From: Collinsella aerofaciens
GTDB lineage: Bacteria > Actinomycetota > Coriobacteriia > Coriobacteriales > Coriobacteriaceae
Reading direction: 5' to 3'
Length of the DNA: 63,372 bases
Assembly: GCA_030826265.1 (NCBI GenBank)
Contig: JAPJOH010000012.1
Location: 1-63,372 of the forward strand
The position numbers were made by a program, and so were the translations under genes. Under the pieces are notes generated by a model. That model was not told the origin of the DNA, did not search any database, and saw nothing but the letters and a program-made list of their open reading frames with translations. Each line of letters begins with the position of its first letter. The stretch's first letter is position 1. Positions 42,895-51,044 of the stretch are shown piece by piece.

Positions 42895-42973
42895 GATTTA
42901 GGGCTTTGCCCGGCCAGCTCTTTTTGATTTAAAATACCTGCTCAGTTGTGATTTATGGTGCTGGGAGGCGCTT

Positions 42974-44158
42974 GTGGGCAAGGCGAAGGCTAAGGCGAAG
43001 AAAAAGACGACGGGGGCGCGGGCTAAGCGCGATCGTCGTCGGAAGCTTGCGACCGAGGCCCCCGCATCTGCCGAGGAGCTGCTGGCAAGCGTGCCGGGGC
43101 TTGACGCGCTGCAGGACGTTCCGGCGTTTGATGACCTGCCGGTCGATGAAACCCAGCAGACTGCCTTTGATGATTTCTGCGCACATGCTGAGGAGCCCGA
43201 GCAGATGCAGCTTGGCGCCGTGGTGCGCTTAGATCGCGGGTTTCCGCTGGTGGCGACGGCCGACGATACCTTTCGTGCCGAGCATGCCGTGGGGTTTGCC
43301 AAGTCGCGCGGCGAGGACGAGGTGCTGCTGCCCGCCGTGGGCGACCGTGTGGCGGTGCGCCGCGCTCCCGGGCACGATATGGGCGTGATTGAGTGCGTTC
43401 TGCCGCGCCGTACGAGCTTTGAGCGTTGGCGCGGCCGTGCCCGTGGAGAGCGCCAGGTGCTCTGCTCCAACGTGGATAGCGTGCTAATCGTGCAGGCGCT
43501 CGGTGCCGGTGAGGTGCTGCTCGACCGCGTGGCGCGCTCGCTGGTGTTGGCGCTCGACTGCGATGCCGAGCCGGTGGTGGTGCTCACCAAAGCTGACCGC
43601 TGCGATGCCGAGGAGCTCGAACGCGATCTGGACCGCGTGCGCCGCCTTGTGGGTCCGGACGTGCGCGTGATCGTGACGTCCTCTGCCGAGGGCCGCGGCC
43701 TGGACGAGGTCCGTGCCTGCGTGCCTGCCGGGAGCTGCGCCATGATTCTGGGCGAGTCGGGTGCCGGCAAGTCGACGCTGCTCAATGCACTGCTGGGCCA
43801 CGATACGTTGGCGACCGGCGGTGTGCGCGAACGCGACGACCAGGGCCGTCACACTACCGTCGCGCGCGTGATGGTGGCGCTGCCGGGCGACGCCGGCGTG
43901 ATCGCCGATGCCCCGGGCCTGCGCAGTCTACCGCTCGTGGGTCACGAGCGTGGTCTGGCACGCGCCTTCCCCGAGATTGTCGAGGCATCGCGCGCGTGCC
44001 GGTTTGGCGATTGTACACATACCCATGAGCCGGGCTGCGCCGTTCGCGAGGCTGAGGACGCCGGGCAGATCGACAGCCTGCGTCTGGAAACGTTCCAAAA
44101 CCTGGCGTCATCCATGCGCGTGAGCGCTCAAATGCTCGATCCCGATGTTCATCTGTAA
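42974..44158 (+). CDS. rsgA: Ribosome small subunit-dependent GTPase A
   Basis: A 394-residue circularly permuted GTPase acting in late 30S maturation. The N-terminus is unusually long and basic (GKAKAKAKKKTTGARAKRDR), followed by an OB fold (about 75-150). The permuted G motifs are TKAD (G4), GESGAGKSTLLNALLG (G1, about 260-275), and DAPGL (G3). The C-terminal zinc knuckle is CRFGDCTHTHEPGC (about 342-355). The GTG start has GGGAGG upstream. The homologous core begins near residue 70, so the first 40 residues are an extension. Confidence 0.92.
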   Translation: MGKAKAKAKKKTTGARAKRDRRRKLATEAPASAEELLASVPGLDALQDVPAFDDLPVDETQQTAFDDFCAHAEEPEQMQLGAVVRLDRGFPLVATADDTFRAEHAVGFAKSRGEDEVLLPAVGDRVAVRRAPGHDMGVIECVLPRRTSFERWRGRARGERQVLCSNVDSVLIVQALGAGEVLLDRVARSLVLALDCDAEPVVVLTKADRCDAEELERDLDRVRRLVGPDVRVIVTSSAEGRGLDEVRACVPAGSCAMILGESGAGKSTLLNALLGHDTLATGGVRERDDQGRHTTVARVMVALPGDAGVIADAPGLRSLPLVGHERGLARAFPEIVEASRACRFGDCTHTHEPGCAVREAEDAGQIDSLRLETFQNLASSMRVSAQMLDPDVHL

Positions 44159-44175
44159 TTAATTTTTCCTATGAC

Positions 44176-44210
44176 AGCCGTCTCCCAACTGTTCGGGAGA
44201 CGGCTTTTTT
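44176..44210 (+). terminator. Terminator of rsgA
   Basis: AGCCGTCTCCC and GGGAGACGGCT with a 9-nt loop, followed by TTTTT. Confidence 0.88.
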
Positions 44211-44248
44211 CCTGCGGAAAAGCCTCGAAACATGCAGTTTGTTGACGT

Positions 44249-44300
44249 GCTGACCAAAACCTTGCCACGAGCTTGACGGGCTGGTCAGCTTTTGGTCAGC
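44249..44300. promoter_or_regulatory. Inverted repeat upstream of the Tad operon
   Basis: GCTGACCAAAA (44249-44259) and TTTTGGTCAGC (44290-44300) are perfect 11-bp complements with a 30-bp spacer, about 110 bp before cpaB. An extra CTGGTCAGC at 44281-44289 repeats the right half. Possibly a regulator site for pilus expression. No convincing promoter hexamers were found. Confidence 0.45.
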
Positions 44301-44410
44301 GATTGGTTTGACATCGAAAACCAAGATCGCGATTGCGCCGCTTTGCGCTCTGACCGCCCAGACAATGGTGGTACGGGCATTCGCCCGGCACTGCCATGAG
44401 AGGAGCGGCC

Positions 44411-45070
44411 GTGAACAAGAGCAAGCGCATCGCCATCAGTCTGGTCGCGGGCGTGCTCGCTGCTCTGCTCTGCATGGTTTACGGCTCGTCGATCCGCTCG
44501 CAAGCCGAACAGGTCCAGGCTGAGACCTTGGCCAAGTACGGTGACGATCGCGTCGAGGTATGCGTCGCGGCGCGCGATATCGATGTGGGCGAGACCCTCG
44601 ATGAGACCAATGTCATAACCCAGGAATGGCTGACGAGTCTGCTGCCGCGTGACGCGGCGACCGAGCTGCGCCAGGTGCGCGGCGACGTGACGACTTCGCG
44701 TATTCCCAAAAACGCCGTGATCTGCAATGTCTACACCAAGGCCGAGAGCCACAAGCTCGAGGTGCCTAAGGGCAAGGTCGCCGTTTCGGTGGCGGTCGAT
44801 GCCGAGCACTCGGTCGGCGGTGCTACGGGCGTGGGCAGCTACGTGGATGTGTATGTGCAAAAAGACGGCGTAACCGATCGACTGTGCGGCGCGCACGTGA
44901 TCGATACCAGTGAGGATTCCGGTGCCACGCGCGAGGGCAAGATCGAATGGGTGACGCTGGCGGCTGACCCCGAAGACGTCAAGGAACTGCTGGGGGCATC
45001 GGGCAAAGGAACGGTCAGCTTGACGATTCCCGCCACGGCGCGCGGCAAAAAGAGCGGAGGCGACGAGTGA
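44411..45070 (+). CDS. cpaB: Flp pilus assembly protein CpaB/RcpC (SAF domain)
   Basis: A 219-residue protein: one N-terminal membrane helix (ISLVAGVLAALLCMVYG), then an SAF domain (about 45-110, VCVAARDIDVGETLDETNV) and a CpaB-type C-terminus. In Tad systems CpaB helps pilus assembly at the cell surface. GTG 44411 lies 7 bp after AGGAG; the ATG at 44396 overlaps that site. First gene of the operon; its stop overlaps the next start (TGATG). Confidence 0.85.
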   Translation: MNKSKRIAISLVAGVLAALLCMVYGSSIRSQAEQVQAETLAKYGDDRVEVCVAARDIDVGETLDETNVITQEWLTSLLPRDAATELRQVRGDVTTSRIPKNAVICNVYTKAESHKLEVPKGKVAVSVAVDAEHSVGGATGVGSYVDVYVQKDGVTDRLCGAHVIDTSEDSGATREGKIEWVTLAADPEDVKELLGASGKGTVSLTIPATARGKKSGGDE

Positions 45071-46719
45071 TGAAGGCGATCTGGCTTGCGTGCTGCGCGT
45101 GCGGCGATTACGGGCTGTTGCAGCGGGAAGTCGAGGGCCGTGATACGGGTGCACAGGTGCTTCGCGTGGGTGACCTGGACGGGCTGGTTTCCATGGCGCG
45201 GGCGTTTCCGTCGCGCCGCGGAGCTGCCATCATCGCAGCGTCTCTGTTTGATACCGAAGATGTGCGCAAGACTGTTGCGCGCCTGACGGCCGAAGGCCGC
45301 GTGAGTCGCGTGGTCGTGTTGATAGAAGCGCTCGATCCGTCGGATATCGAAGGGCTGTTTCGCGCGGGGGCGACCGAGGTCATCGCTGCGCACAGTATAT
45401 GCGGCAACGGGCGAGCGGGCGAGGGAGCGGTTGATTCCGATCGGCGCATGACGATTGAGCCCGATGCTTTTGTTGATAGGGAACCCGGGGCGCCTCGCGC
45501 TACAAGAGGTCCGCGTGTTGATGATTATGGGAAAGCGGAAGCCGAGCATGGTCGGCGCCCCCGGAACCCCCTTGTATACGATGATGCTGGAGGGCCGGCG
45601 CAGCACGCTGGCGACTCCCCGGCTGTAGATATGGGATACGTGCACGGCGTGAATCTGGCGGATGAACTCGACGAAGTTGAGGGCTTTGCCGGGTGCGGCG
45701 AGTTGTCGCTGATGCAGCATGAGCAGATTGCACAGAACGAGCCTGCCTTGCAGACCGAACAAGCCGCCATGCCGGCTTGGACGCAGCGTGTGGTTGCGGC
45801 GGGGGAGACGGGGACGCTGTCGCCGACGCCCGCCCCGCCGCCTCCGATGCCGCCGGCAGACGCTGCCGCTCCGCAGCATCGAGCTCCGGTCGTCTGCGCC
45901 ATTTCGGGTTCGGGCGGTTGCGGCAAGTCGACGATCGTTGCCACCATGGCACACACATCGTCGCTGTTGGGCTTGCGTGCCGCCGTGCTCGACCTGGACC
46001 TGATGTTTGGAAACCTTTACGACTTGTTAGGCGTCGATGCTCCGCGCGATATGGCGGCACTTATCGAGCCGGCGGCGGCGGGCGCGCTCACCGAGCCGGA
46101 TATCGTAGCCACATCGATGCGCGTGGCGCCAGGCGTTACGCTCTGGGGTCCCGTTGCGGCGCCCGAGCAAGCCGAGCTCATGGCACGTCCGGTGGAGCTA
46201 CTGCTTGATGTTTTGCGTCGCGAATCCGACGTGGTCTTTATCGATACCTCGGTCTTTTGGGGCGACGCCGTGGCGGCTGCGGTGGCGGCGAGCGACCGTT
46301 GCCTGGTCGTTGGCGATGTTGCGGTGTCGTCCGCGACATCGGCGTCGCGCGTCATTGAACTGGCAAGTCGAGTAGGTGTGCCGCGCACGCGCATGAGCGC
46401 CGTGTTCAACCGGTTCGGTGCGCGCGGGGCAGACGAGGACGTCGCCATGCGCTTTGAGATTGCCTGTGCGTTGAGCTCCAAGATTCGTATCGCCGATGGC
46501 GGGCAGGATCTCGCCGCGCTCATGGCGTTTGGGCGCGCTGATGAGGCAGTGGGGCAGACCAGCGCTTTTGCGACCAGCGTGCGCGAGGCCACGCGCGAGA
46601 TGCTCGTGGAACTGGGGTGCGCCGTCGGCCCTTGGAGCGATATGGTCGCCGACCGTGCAACGCGCACCGAACGCCCGCGTATCCGCCTTCCCTGGTCGCG
46701 CGAGGGTGATCAGCGATGA
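45070..46719 (+). CDS. tadZ: TadZ/CpaE-like AAA (ParA/MinD-type) ATPase
   Basis: A 549-residue protein. The N-terminal receiver-like domain (about 1-120) is followed by a long, poorly conserved linker (about 120-275, rich in Glu, Ala and Pro) and a MinD-type ATPase with Walker A ISGSGGCGKST (about 280-290) and AVLDLDLMFGN. TadZ proteins localise the pilus machine at the pole. The linker is longer than usual. Overlaps cpaB by 1 bp and tadA by 4 bp. Confidence 0.85.
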   Translation: MKAIWLACCACGDYGLLQREVEGRDTGAQVLRVGDLDGLVSMARAFPSRRGAAIIAASLFDTEDVRKTVARLTAEGRVSRVVVLIEALDPSDIEGLFRAGATEVIAAHSICGNGRAGEGAVDSDRRMTIEPDAFVDREPGAPRATRGPRVDDYGKAEAEHGRRPRNPLVYDDAGGPAQHAGDSPAVDMGYVHGVNLADELDEVEGFAGCGELSLMQHEQIAQNEPALQTEQAAMPAWTQRVVAAGETGTLSPTPAPPPPMPPADAAAPQHRAPVVCAISGSGGCGKSTIVATMAHTSSLLGLRAAVLDLDLMFGNLYDLLGVDAPRDMAALIEPAAAGALTEPDIVATSMRVAPGVTLWGPVAAPEQAELMARPVELLLDVLRRESDVVFIDTSVFWGDAVAAAVAASDRCLVVGDVAVSSATSASRVIELASRVGVPRTRMSAVFNRFGARGADEDVAMRFEIACALSSKIRIADGGQDLAALMAFGRADEAVGQTSAFATSVREATREMLVELGCAVGPWSDMVADRATRTERPRIRLPWSREGDQR

Positions 46720-48044
46720 GCCTGCAAACGAGGATTAAGGCTGCCGGCGCTGCAGCGGGGGCAGCGCCTGTAGATGCGGGGCGTCGCCGCGCGGTGAAAC
46801 GACGCACCAAGCGCGCCGTGATGGACCGCATGGGTTACGACGAAGTGGCGCGTATCAGCGCCTATATCGATCCGGCACTTGCCCGCTCGGAATTGCGTCC
46901 CGCGGTGGAGGCGGCGCTCAATGTTGAGGAACCGACCGATCTCGCGACGACCGAGCGCGAGACCATCATCGACGAGATTTTGGATGACGTGGTGGGCCTG
47001 GGGCCGTTGCAGCCGCTCATCGAGGACGACACCGTTACCGAGATCATGATCAACGGCTGCCGCTCGGCTTTCTTTGAACGCGGCGGCGTCTTGCACCCCA
47101 TCGAGCATGCGTTTGAGGATGATGAACAGATCCGTGTGCTTATCGACCGCATCATCTCGCCACTTGGCCGCCGTATCGACGAGCGCAGCCCCATCGTCAA
47201 CGCCCGCCTCAAAACGGGCTATCGCGTCAACGCGGTGATTCCGCCTGTGGCGATTGACGGACCGATTCTCACCATCCGAAAGTTCTCGGACCGTATCTGC
47301 TCGCTGGACGAGCTTGTGGGGCTGGGGTCGCTGCCGCTTTGGTATGCGCAGCTGCTGTCGTGCGCGGTGTCGCTGCGACAGGACCTGGCGGTTGCGGGAG
47401 GCACGGGATCTGGTAAGACCACCCTGCTCAACGCGTTGTCATGCGAGATTTCCACCGGCGAGCGCATCGTGACGATCGAGGACTCTGCCGAGCTCAAGTT
47501 TGCGCATCATCCGCACGTGGTGCGCCTAGAGGCGCGCGAGGCTTCAATTGAGGGCGAGGGCGCGGTGACGATCCGCGACCTGGTGACCAATGCCCTGCGC
47601 ATGCGCCCCGACCGCATCGTGGTGGGCGAGGTGCGCGGTGCCGAGTGCTGCGACATGTTGCAGGCCATGAACACGGGCCACGATGGGTCGCTCACCACAC
47701 TTCATGCGGGTTCAGAACAGGAGACCGTGGTGCGTCTGACGTTGCTTGCACGTTATGGCATCGATCTGCCGAGCGAGCTCATCGAGGAGCAGATTGCCAT
47801 GGCGCTCGACGGCATCGTGATGTCCGAGCGCCACGCCGATGGCAGGCGTTTCGTCTCCTCGTATTCGGGGGTGCGTCGCGCCGCGTCGGGCGGCGTAGAA
47901 CTCGAGCGCTATGTGACTTTCGATGCCGCCGAGCGCACCTGGACGCTTGACCGCGAGCCGCCGTTTATCGCAGAAGGCCTGCGGTCGGGGACGCTCACAC
48001 AAGAGGAGGTGGACGAATGGAGGTCGCTGTGCCCCTCGTCGTAG
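46716..48044 (+). CDS. tadA: Flp pilus assembly ATPase TadA/CpaF
   Basis: A 442-residue secretion ATPase of the type II/IV family driving Flp pilus assembly. N-terminal domain with DDTVTEIMINGC, then Walker A GGTGSGKTTLLNAL (about 228-240), the Asp box ERIVTIEDSAELKF, Walker B MRPDRIVVGEVRG, and the His box GHDGSLTTLHAG. Full length. Overlaps both neighbours. Confidence 0.93.
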   Translation: MSLQTRIKAAGAAAGAAPVDAGRRRAVKRRTKRAVMDRMGYDEVARISAYIDPALARSELRPAVEAALNVEEPTDLATTERETIIDEILDDVVGLGPLQPLIEDDTVTEIMINGCRSAFFERGGVLHPIEHAFEDDEQIRVLIDRIISPLGRRIDERSPIVNARLKTGYRVNAVIPPVAIDGPILTIRKFSDRICSLDELVGLGSLPLWYAQLLSCAVSLRQDLAVAGGTGSGKTTLLNALSCEISTGERIVTIEDSAELKFAHHPHVVRLEAREASIEGEGAVTIRDLVTNALRMRPDRIVVGEVRGAECCDMLQAMNTGHDGSLTTLHAGSEQETVVRLTLLARYGIDLPSELIEEQIAMALDGIVMSERHADGRRFVSSYSGVRRAASGGVELERYVTFDAAERTWTLDREPPFIAEGLRSGTLTQEEVDEWRSLCPSS

Positions 48045-48943
48045 GGGGTTTGGCAGGGTTTTCTGTTGCGACGGCGTGCGGGGCGGAACCTCGTGTGCCG
48101 CAGGTGCCGCCGGCGGAGCTGGCGCGTCAGGCGCTCGAGACGGTGGCAGAGAAGCTGCCGCGTGAGCTGGTGGAAAACGATCTGCTGAAAAAGATCGCCC
48201 GTTCGTGGGCATCGCTGGCTCCGGCGCATCGCCTTGGCCTCGTGATCGAAGATGCTTCGGGGCGTTTGGCGTTTCTGCTGCTATCGAGCGGTGTCTGCTG
48301 CGTTTTACTAACGATGGTGTCGTTATCGCCCCTCGGATTTGCCTTGGGACTTGTTGCTCCGATTGCCGTTGGCGCCGCTCGGGATGGCTTTGAGAGCCGG
48401 CGCGAGCAACACGATGCAGAAGAGGCCATGCCCGAGGCGTTTACCGCACTTTCCATGTCGCTTGCCTCGGGACATTCGCTGGCCCAGGGCATGCGCTTTG
48501 TGGGCGCTCATGCGCAAGAACCGGTGCATACCGAGTTTTTGCGGGTGGCGGCGGCGATCGATTGCGGCATCTCGGCGACCGACGCGCTCGATGACTTGCT
48601 CGTGCGCATCGACGCCCCCGGTCTTTCGCTTGTGACCTTGGCGCTTAAGGTGTCACAGCGCACCGGCGCTCCGCTTGCCGACTTGCTGTCCGAGGCGTCG
48701 AGCATGGTAGGGGAGCGCATTGAGCTCAAGCGCCGCCTGGATGTCAAGACGTCGCAGGCTCGCATGTCGGCGCATATGGTCGCGGCGATGCCGGCGGGCA
48801 TGTGCGCGGTGTTGGCGCTGCTTTCGGCAGATTTTCGTCGCGGTCTTGCGACGCCTGCCGGTGCGGGCGCTGTGGTGCTGGGTCTCGCCCTCAACGCCGT
48901 TGCCCTGGTGGTTATCCGGCGCATTATGAGGGTGGAGCTATGA
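48017..48943 (+). CDS. tadB: Flp pilus assembly platform protein TadB
   Basis: A 308-residue inner-membrane platform protein with the T2SSF domain (about 130-265, MPEAFTALSMSLASGHSLAQGM) and membrane helices near residues 85-115 and at the C-terminus. The start overlaps tadA by 28 bp and has AGAGGAGG. Works with TadC and the TadA ATPase. Confidence 0.88.
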   Translation: MEVAVPLVVGGLAGFSVATACGAEPRVPQVPPAELARQALETVAEKLPRELVENDLLKKIARSWASLAPAHRLGLVIEDASGRLAFLLLSSGVCCVLLTMVSLSPLGFALGLVAPIAVGAARDGFESRREQHDAEEAMPEAFTALSMSLASGHSLAQGMRFVGAHAQEPVHTEFLRVAAAIDCGISATDALDDLLVRIDAPGLSLVTLALKVSQRTGAPLADLLSEASSMVGERIELKRRLDVKTSQARMSAHMVAAMPAGMCAVLALLSADFRRGLATPAGAGAVVLGLALNAVALVVIRRIMRVEL

Positions 48944-49581
48944 GCGCCCCAGTTGCAGTTGCGGCTTGCCTGTGCGCCCTGAGTGTATTTATCGCGACGG
49001 GTTTGGATCGGGCGGATGCACGCAAGATCGCAGGGGCCTGCAAGCGCGAGGCGGTGCTGGTCGCTGCCGCGGGTCGCTCGGTGGTCGATGCCCTGACCGC
49101 GCGAGTGAAGGGCGCGGTTGGAGCGGGCGGCCCGGCGCGAGTTTCGCTCGGCGAAGTGTCCGAGATGATCGATGTTGTGCGCCTGGGTCTTTCGGCCGGT
49201 CTTTCGTTTGATGCGGCGCTTGAGATTTTCTGCGCCAACCGCCGGTCAGTGCTGGCTCTTCGCCTTGAGCGGGCCTGCATGGCGTGGCAGGTGGGCGTGG
49301 GCACGCGTGAGGACGAGTTGTTGGCCGCCGCGCGCGATCTGGACGTACGAGCGCTCGAGACCTTTGCCATCACGGTGGGGCAGGCGCTCGCCCTGGGTGC
49401 CCCACTTGCCGAGACGCTGGCCGCTCAAAGTCGCGAGATCCGTGCGGCTCATCGCGCCGCGGTCGAGCGTGAGATCGAGCGTGCGCCCGTCAAGCTGCTG
49501 ATCCCCACCGGCACGCTCATCTTGCCGGCGTTGCTTCTGTCCATATTGGGCCCGCTGCTGGGAGCAGGCGGGATGATGTAG
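48940..49581 (+). CDS. tadC: Flp pilus assembly platform protein TadC
   Basis: A 213-residue protein with an N-terminal helix, a T2SSF-like core (SEMIDVVRLGLSAGLSFDAAL, quoted in parts: VVRLGLSAGLSFDAAL; TVGQALALGAPLAETL) and a C-terminal hydrophobic stretch (ILPALLLSILGPLLG). Shorter than TadB, as is usual in Gram-positive Tad loci. ATG 48940 overlaps the tadB stop (ATGA). Confidence 0.85.
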   Translation: MSAPVAVAACLCALSVFIATGLDRADARKIAGACKREAVLVAAAGRSVVDALTARVKGAVGAGGPARVSLGEVSEMIDVVRLGLSAGLSFDAALEIFCANRRSVLALRLERACMAWQVGVGTREDELLAAARDLDVRALETFAITVGQALALGAPLAETLAAQSREIRAAHRAAVEREIERAPVKLLIPTGTLILPALLLSILGPLLGAGGMM

Positions 49582-49591
49582 GGAGGAATAC

Positions 49592-49825
49592 ATGAACACG
49601 ATGGTCGAAGTTGCTGACAAGGCTTGGAACTGGGCTTTTTGCCGGGCGATCCGCGCTCGCCAGCATGCCAAGGAGCTGTTGCGGGAGGAGAGCGCGCAGG
49701 GTACCACCGAGTACGCCATTTTGGTGGGCGTGCTTGTGGTGATCGCGATTATTGCCATCGTTGCATTTAAAGGCAAGGTCCAAGATCTATGGAACGCTAT
49801 CAGCGAGGGCATCAACAGTCTGTAG
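49592..49825 (+). CDS. flp: Flp/Fap-type (type IVb) pilin
   Basis: A 77-residue prepilin. A long positively charged leader (about 37 residues) ends in SAQG, followed by TTEYAILVGVLVVIAIIAIV, so cleavage after Gly leaves Glu at mature position 3 within the hydrophobic assembly helix. This is the likely major pilin of the operon. GGAGG ribosome site. Confidence 0.9.
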   Translation: MNTMVEVADKAWNWAFCRAIRARQHAKELLREESAQGTTEYAILVGVLVVIAIIAIVAFKGKVQDLWNAISEGINSL

Positions 49826-50352
49826 AGGGCGAGCGCCCCATCGGGGTGCTGCTGGTGTTTGCTTGCCTGACCGTGGCGATAGCGGCGGTGCTTTGGGGGC
49901 TTAACGCCGCGCGGCAGCAGCGTCCTGGGGCCGCCTTCGATTCGGGCTCAGATTCGGCGGTGGCGACTCAAAAAGATGAGATGCGAGATGCGGACGATTC
50001 GGATGTCGCTGTCACGGCGCAAACCTTTCTGCGGACGCTCGACAAGCGGTCTGGCACTGCGACGGATTCGCCTGAGGACAACGCGATTGCGGTCCGGCTT
50101 GCATGGTCCGAGGACCGACCGATGACCGAGGCAGCGGCGGATATGTTACGCGCCTACCGCGAGGTGCCAACGGCCCAGCTCGCCCTGAGCGGCTATCTCG
50201 ATATTAAGGGCAACGTATGGGGCGCCATCGTGCGTGACGGACGCGGCTGGGTCGATATGGTGACGGTTGCCGCGGATACCGGCGATGCTTCGTGTCGTCT
50301 GCGCGCCGTGCGCCTGGTCCCGCAAACAATAAGCTCAAAGGAGGGATCGTGA
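49789..50352 (+). CDS. Hypothetical membrane-anchored protein in the Tad operon
   Basis: A 187-residue protein: a short N-terminus, one membrane helix (IGVLLVFACLTVAIAAVLWGL, about 18-38), then an exported domain rich in Asp/Ala with no known motif. It overlaps the flp gene by 37 bp; the ribosome site is weak, and a GTG at 49846 is a possible later start. Position suggests a Tad accessory protein. No family recognised. Confidence 0.65.
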   Translation: MERYQRGHQQSVEGERPIGVLLVFACLTVAIAAVLWGLNAARQQRPGAAFDSGSDSAVATQKDEMRDADDSDVAVTAQTFLRTLDKRSGTATDSPEDNAIAVRLAWSEDRPMTEAAADMLRAYREVPTAQLALSGYLDIKGNVWGAIVRDGRGWVDMVTVAADTGDASCRLRAVRLVPQTISSKEGS

Positions 50353-50353
50353 A

Positions 50354-50572
50354 ATGCATGGCGTTCTGCGTGAAGAGGTTGCCCAAGCGACTGTGGAATA
50401 CGCCATCGTCACGGTGGCGCTGTTATCGATCGTGCTGGCGATCGCGGGGCTTTGGCGTGCTGGCACCGATGGGCGCTTGGCGGCGCTGGTTGAGCGGGCG
50501 GCATCCCATGGCGTTGCCTCGACGTCGGTTATCGACGCCGCTGCGGGCGCTAAGGACATTGCGTTGTATTGA
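50354..50572 (+). CDS. Small pilin-like protein with type IVb leader
   Basis: A 72-residue protein: MHGVLREEVAQATVEYAIVT continues into a hydrophobic helix. The ATVEYA segment is like a class III prepilin site (Glu at +5 relative to a Gln/Ala boundary), as in TadE/pseudopilins. An excellent AAGGAGGG site precedes the ATG. Probably a minor pilin. The next gene overlaps its 3' end in another frame. Confidence 0.7.
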   Translation: MHGVLREEVAQATVEYAIVTVALLSIVLAIAGLWRAGTDGRLAALVERAASHGVASTSVIDAAAGAKDIALY

Positions 50573-51044
50573 TATCGCGCGCGAGGACCGGGCGCAGTCT
50601 ACGGTCGAGGCCGCTTTTTTGCTGCCGACGTTTCTGACGCTCATCCTTCTCGCACTGCAACCGGTGTGCCTGCTCTATACGCGCGCGGTCATGGAGTCTG
50701 CCGCCGCCGAGACCGCGCGGCTCATGACCACGACGACGGCGGAGGACGACGATCTTAAGGAGTTCACCCGCCGCCGGCTTGCCGCGGTGCCCAACGTTTC
50801 GATCTTTCATGCCGGCGGGCCGTTGTCGTGGAATATCGAGCTTGGTCGGGCCGGTGCGGGTGGCGTCTCGTCCGTGTCCGTTTCCGGCGAGGTCAGGCCG
50901 TTGCCTGTGATCGGTGCGTTTGCGCAGGCTATGGGTGGTACCGCCGAGGGCGGCTACGTTGAGCTCAAGGTCGATGTCTCGTATCAATCACGTCCCGAAT
51001 GGCTGGAGGGAGATTATGATTCGTGGATTGCTACATGGGATTAA
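50559..51044 (+). CDS. TadE-like pseudopilin
   Basis: About 161 residues: DRAQSTVEAAFLLPTFLTLI is the TadE-type processing site and hydrophobic helix (Glu within STVEA), followed by an exported domain. The start is uncertain: the TTG at 50559 is close to AAGGA, and ATT at 50568 is better spaced; no ATG fits. It overlaps the preceding gene by 14 bp and the next by 29 bp, indicating translational coupling. Confidence 0.7.
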   Translation: MRCIDIAREDRAQSTVEAAFLLPTFLTLILLALQPVCLLYTRAVMESAAAETARLMTTTTAEDDDLKEFTRRRLAAVPNVSIFHAGGPLSWNIELGRAGAGGVSSVSVSGEVRPLPVIGAFAQAMGGTAEGGYVELKVDVSYQSRPEWLEGDYDSWIATWD

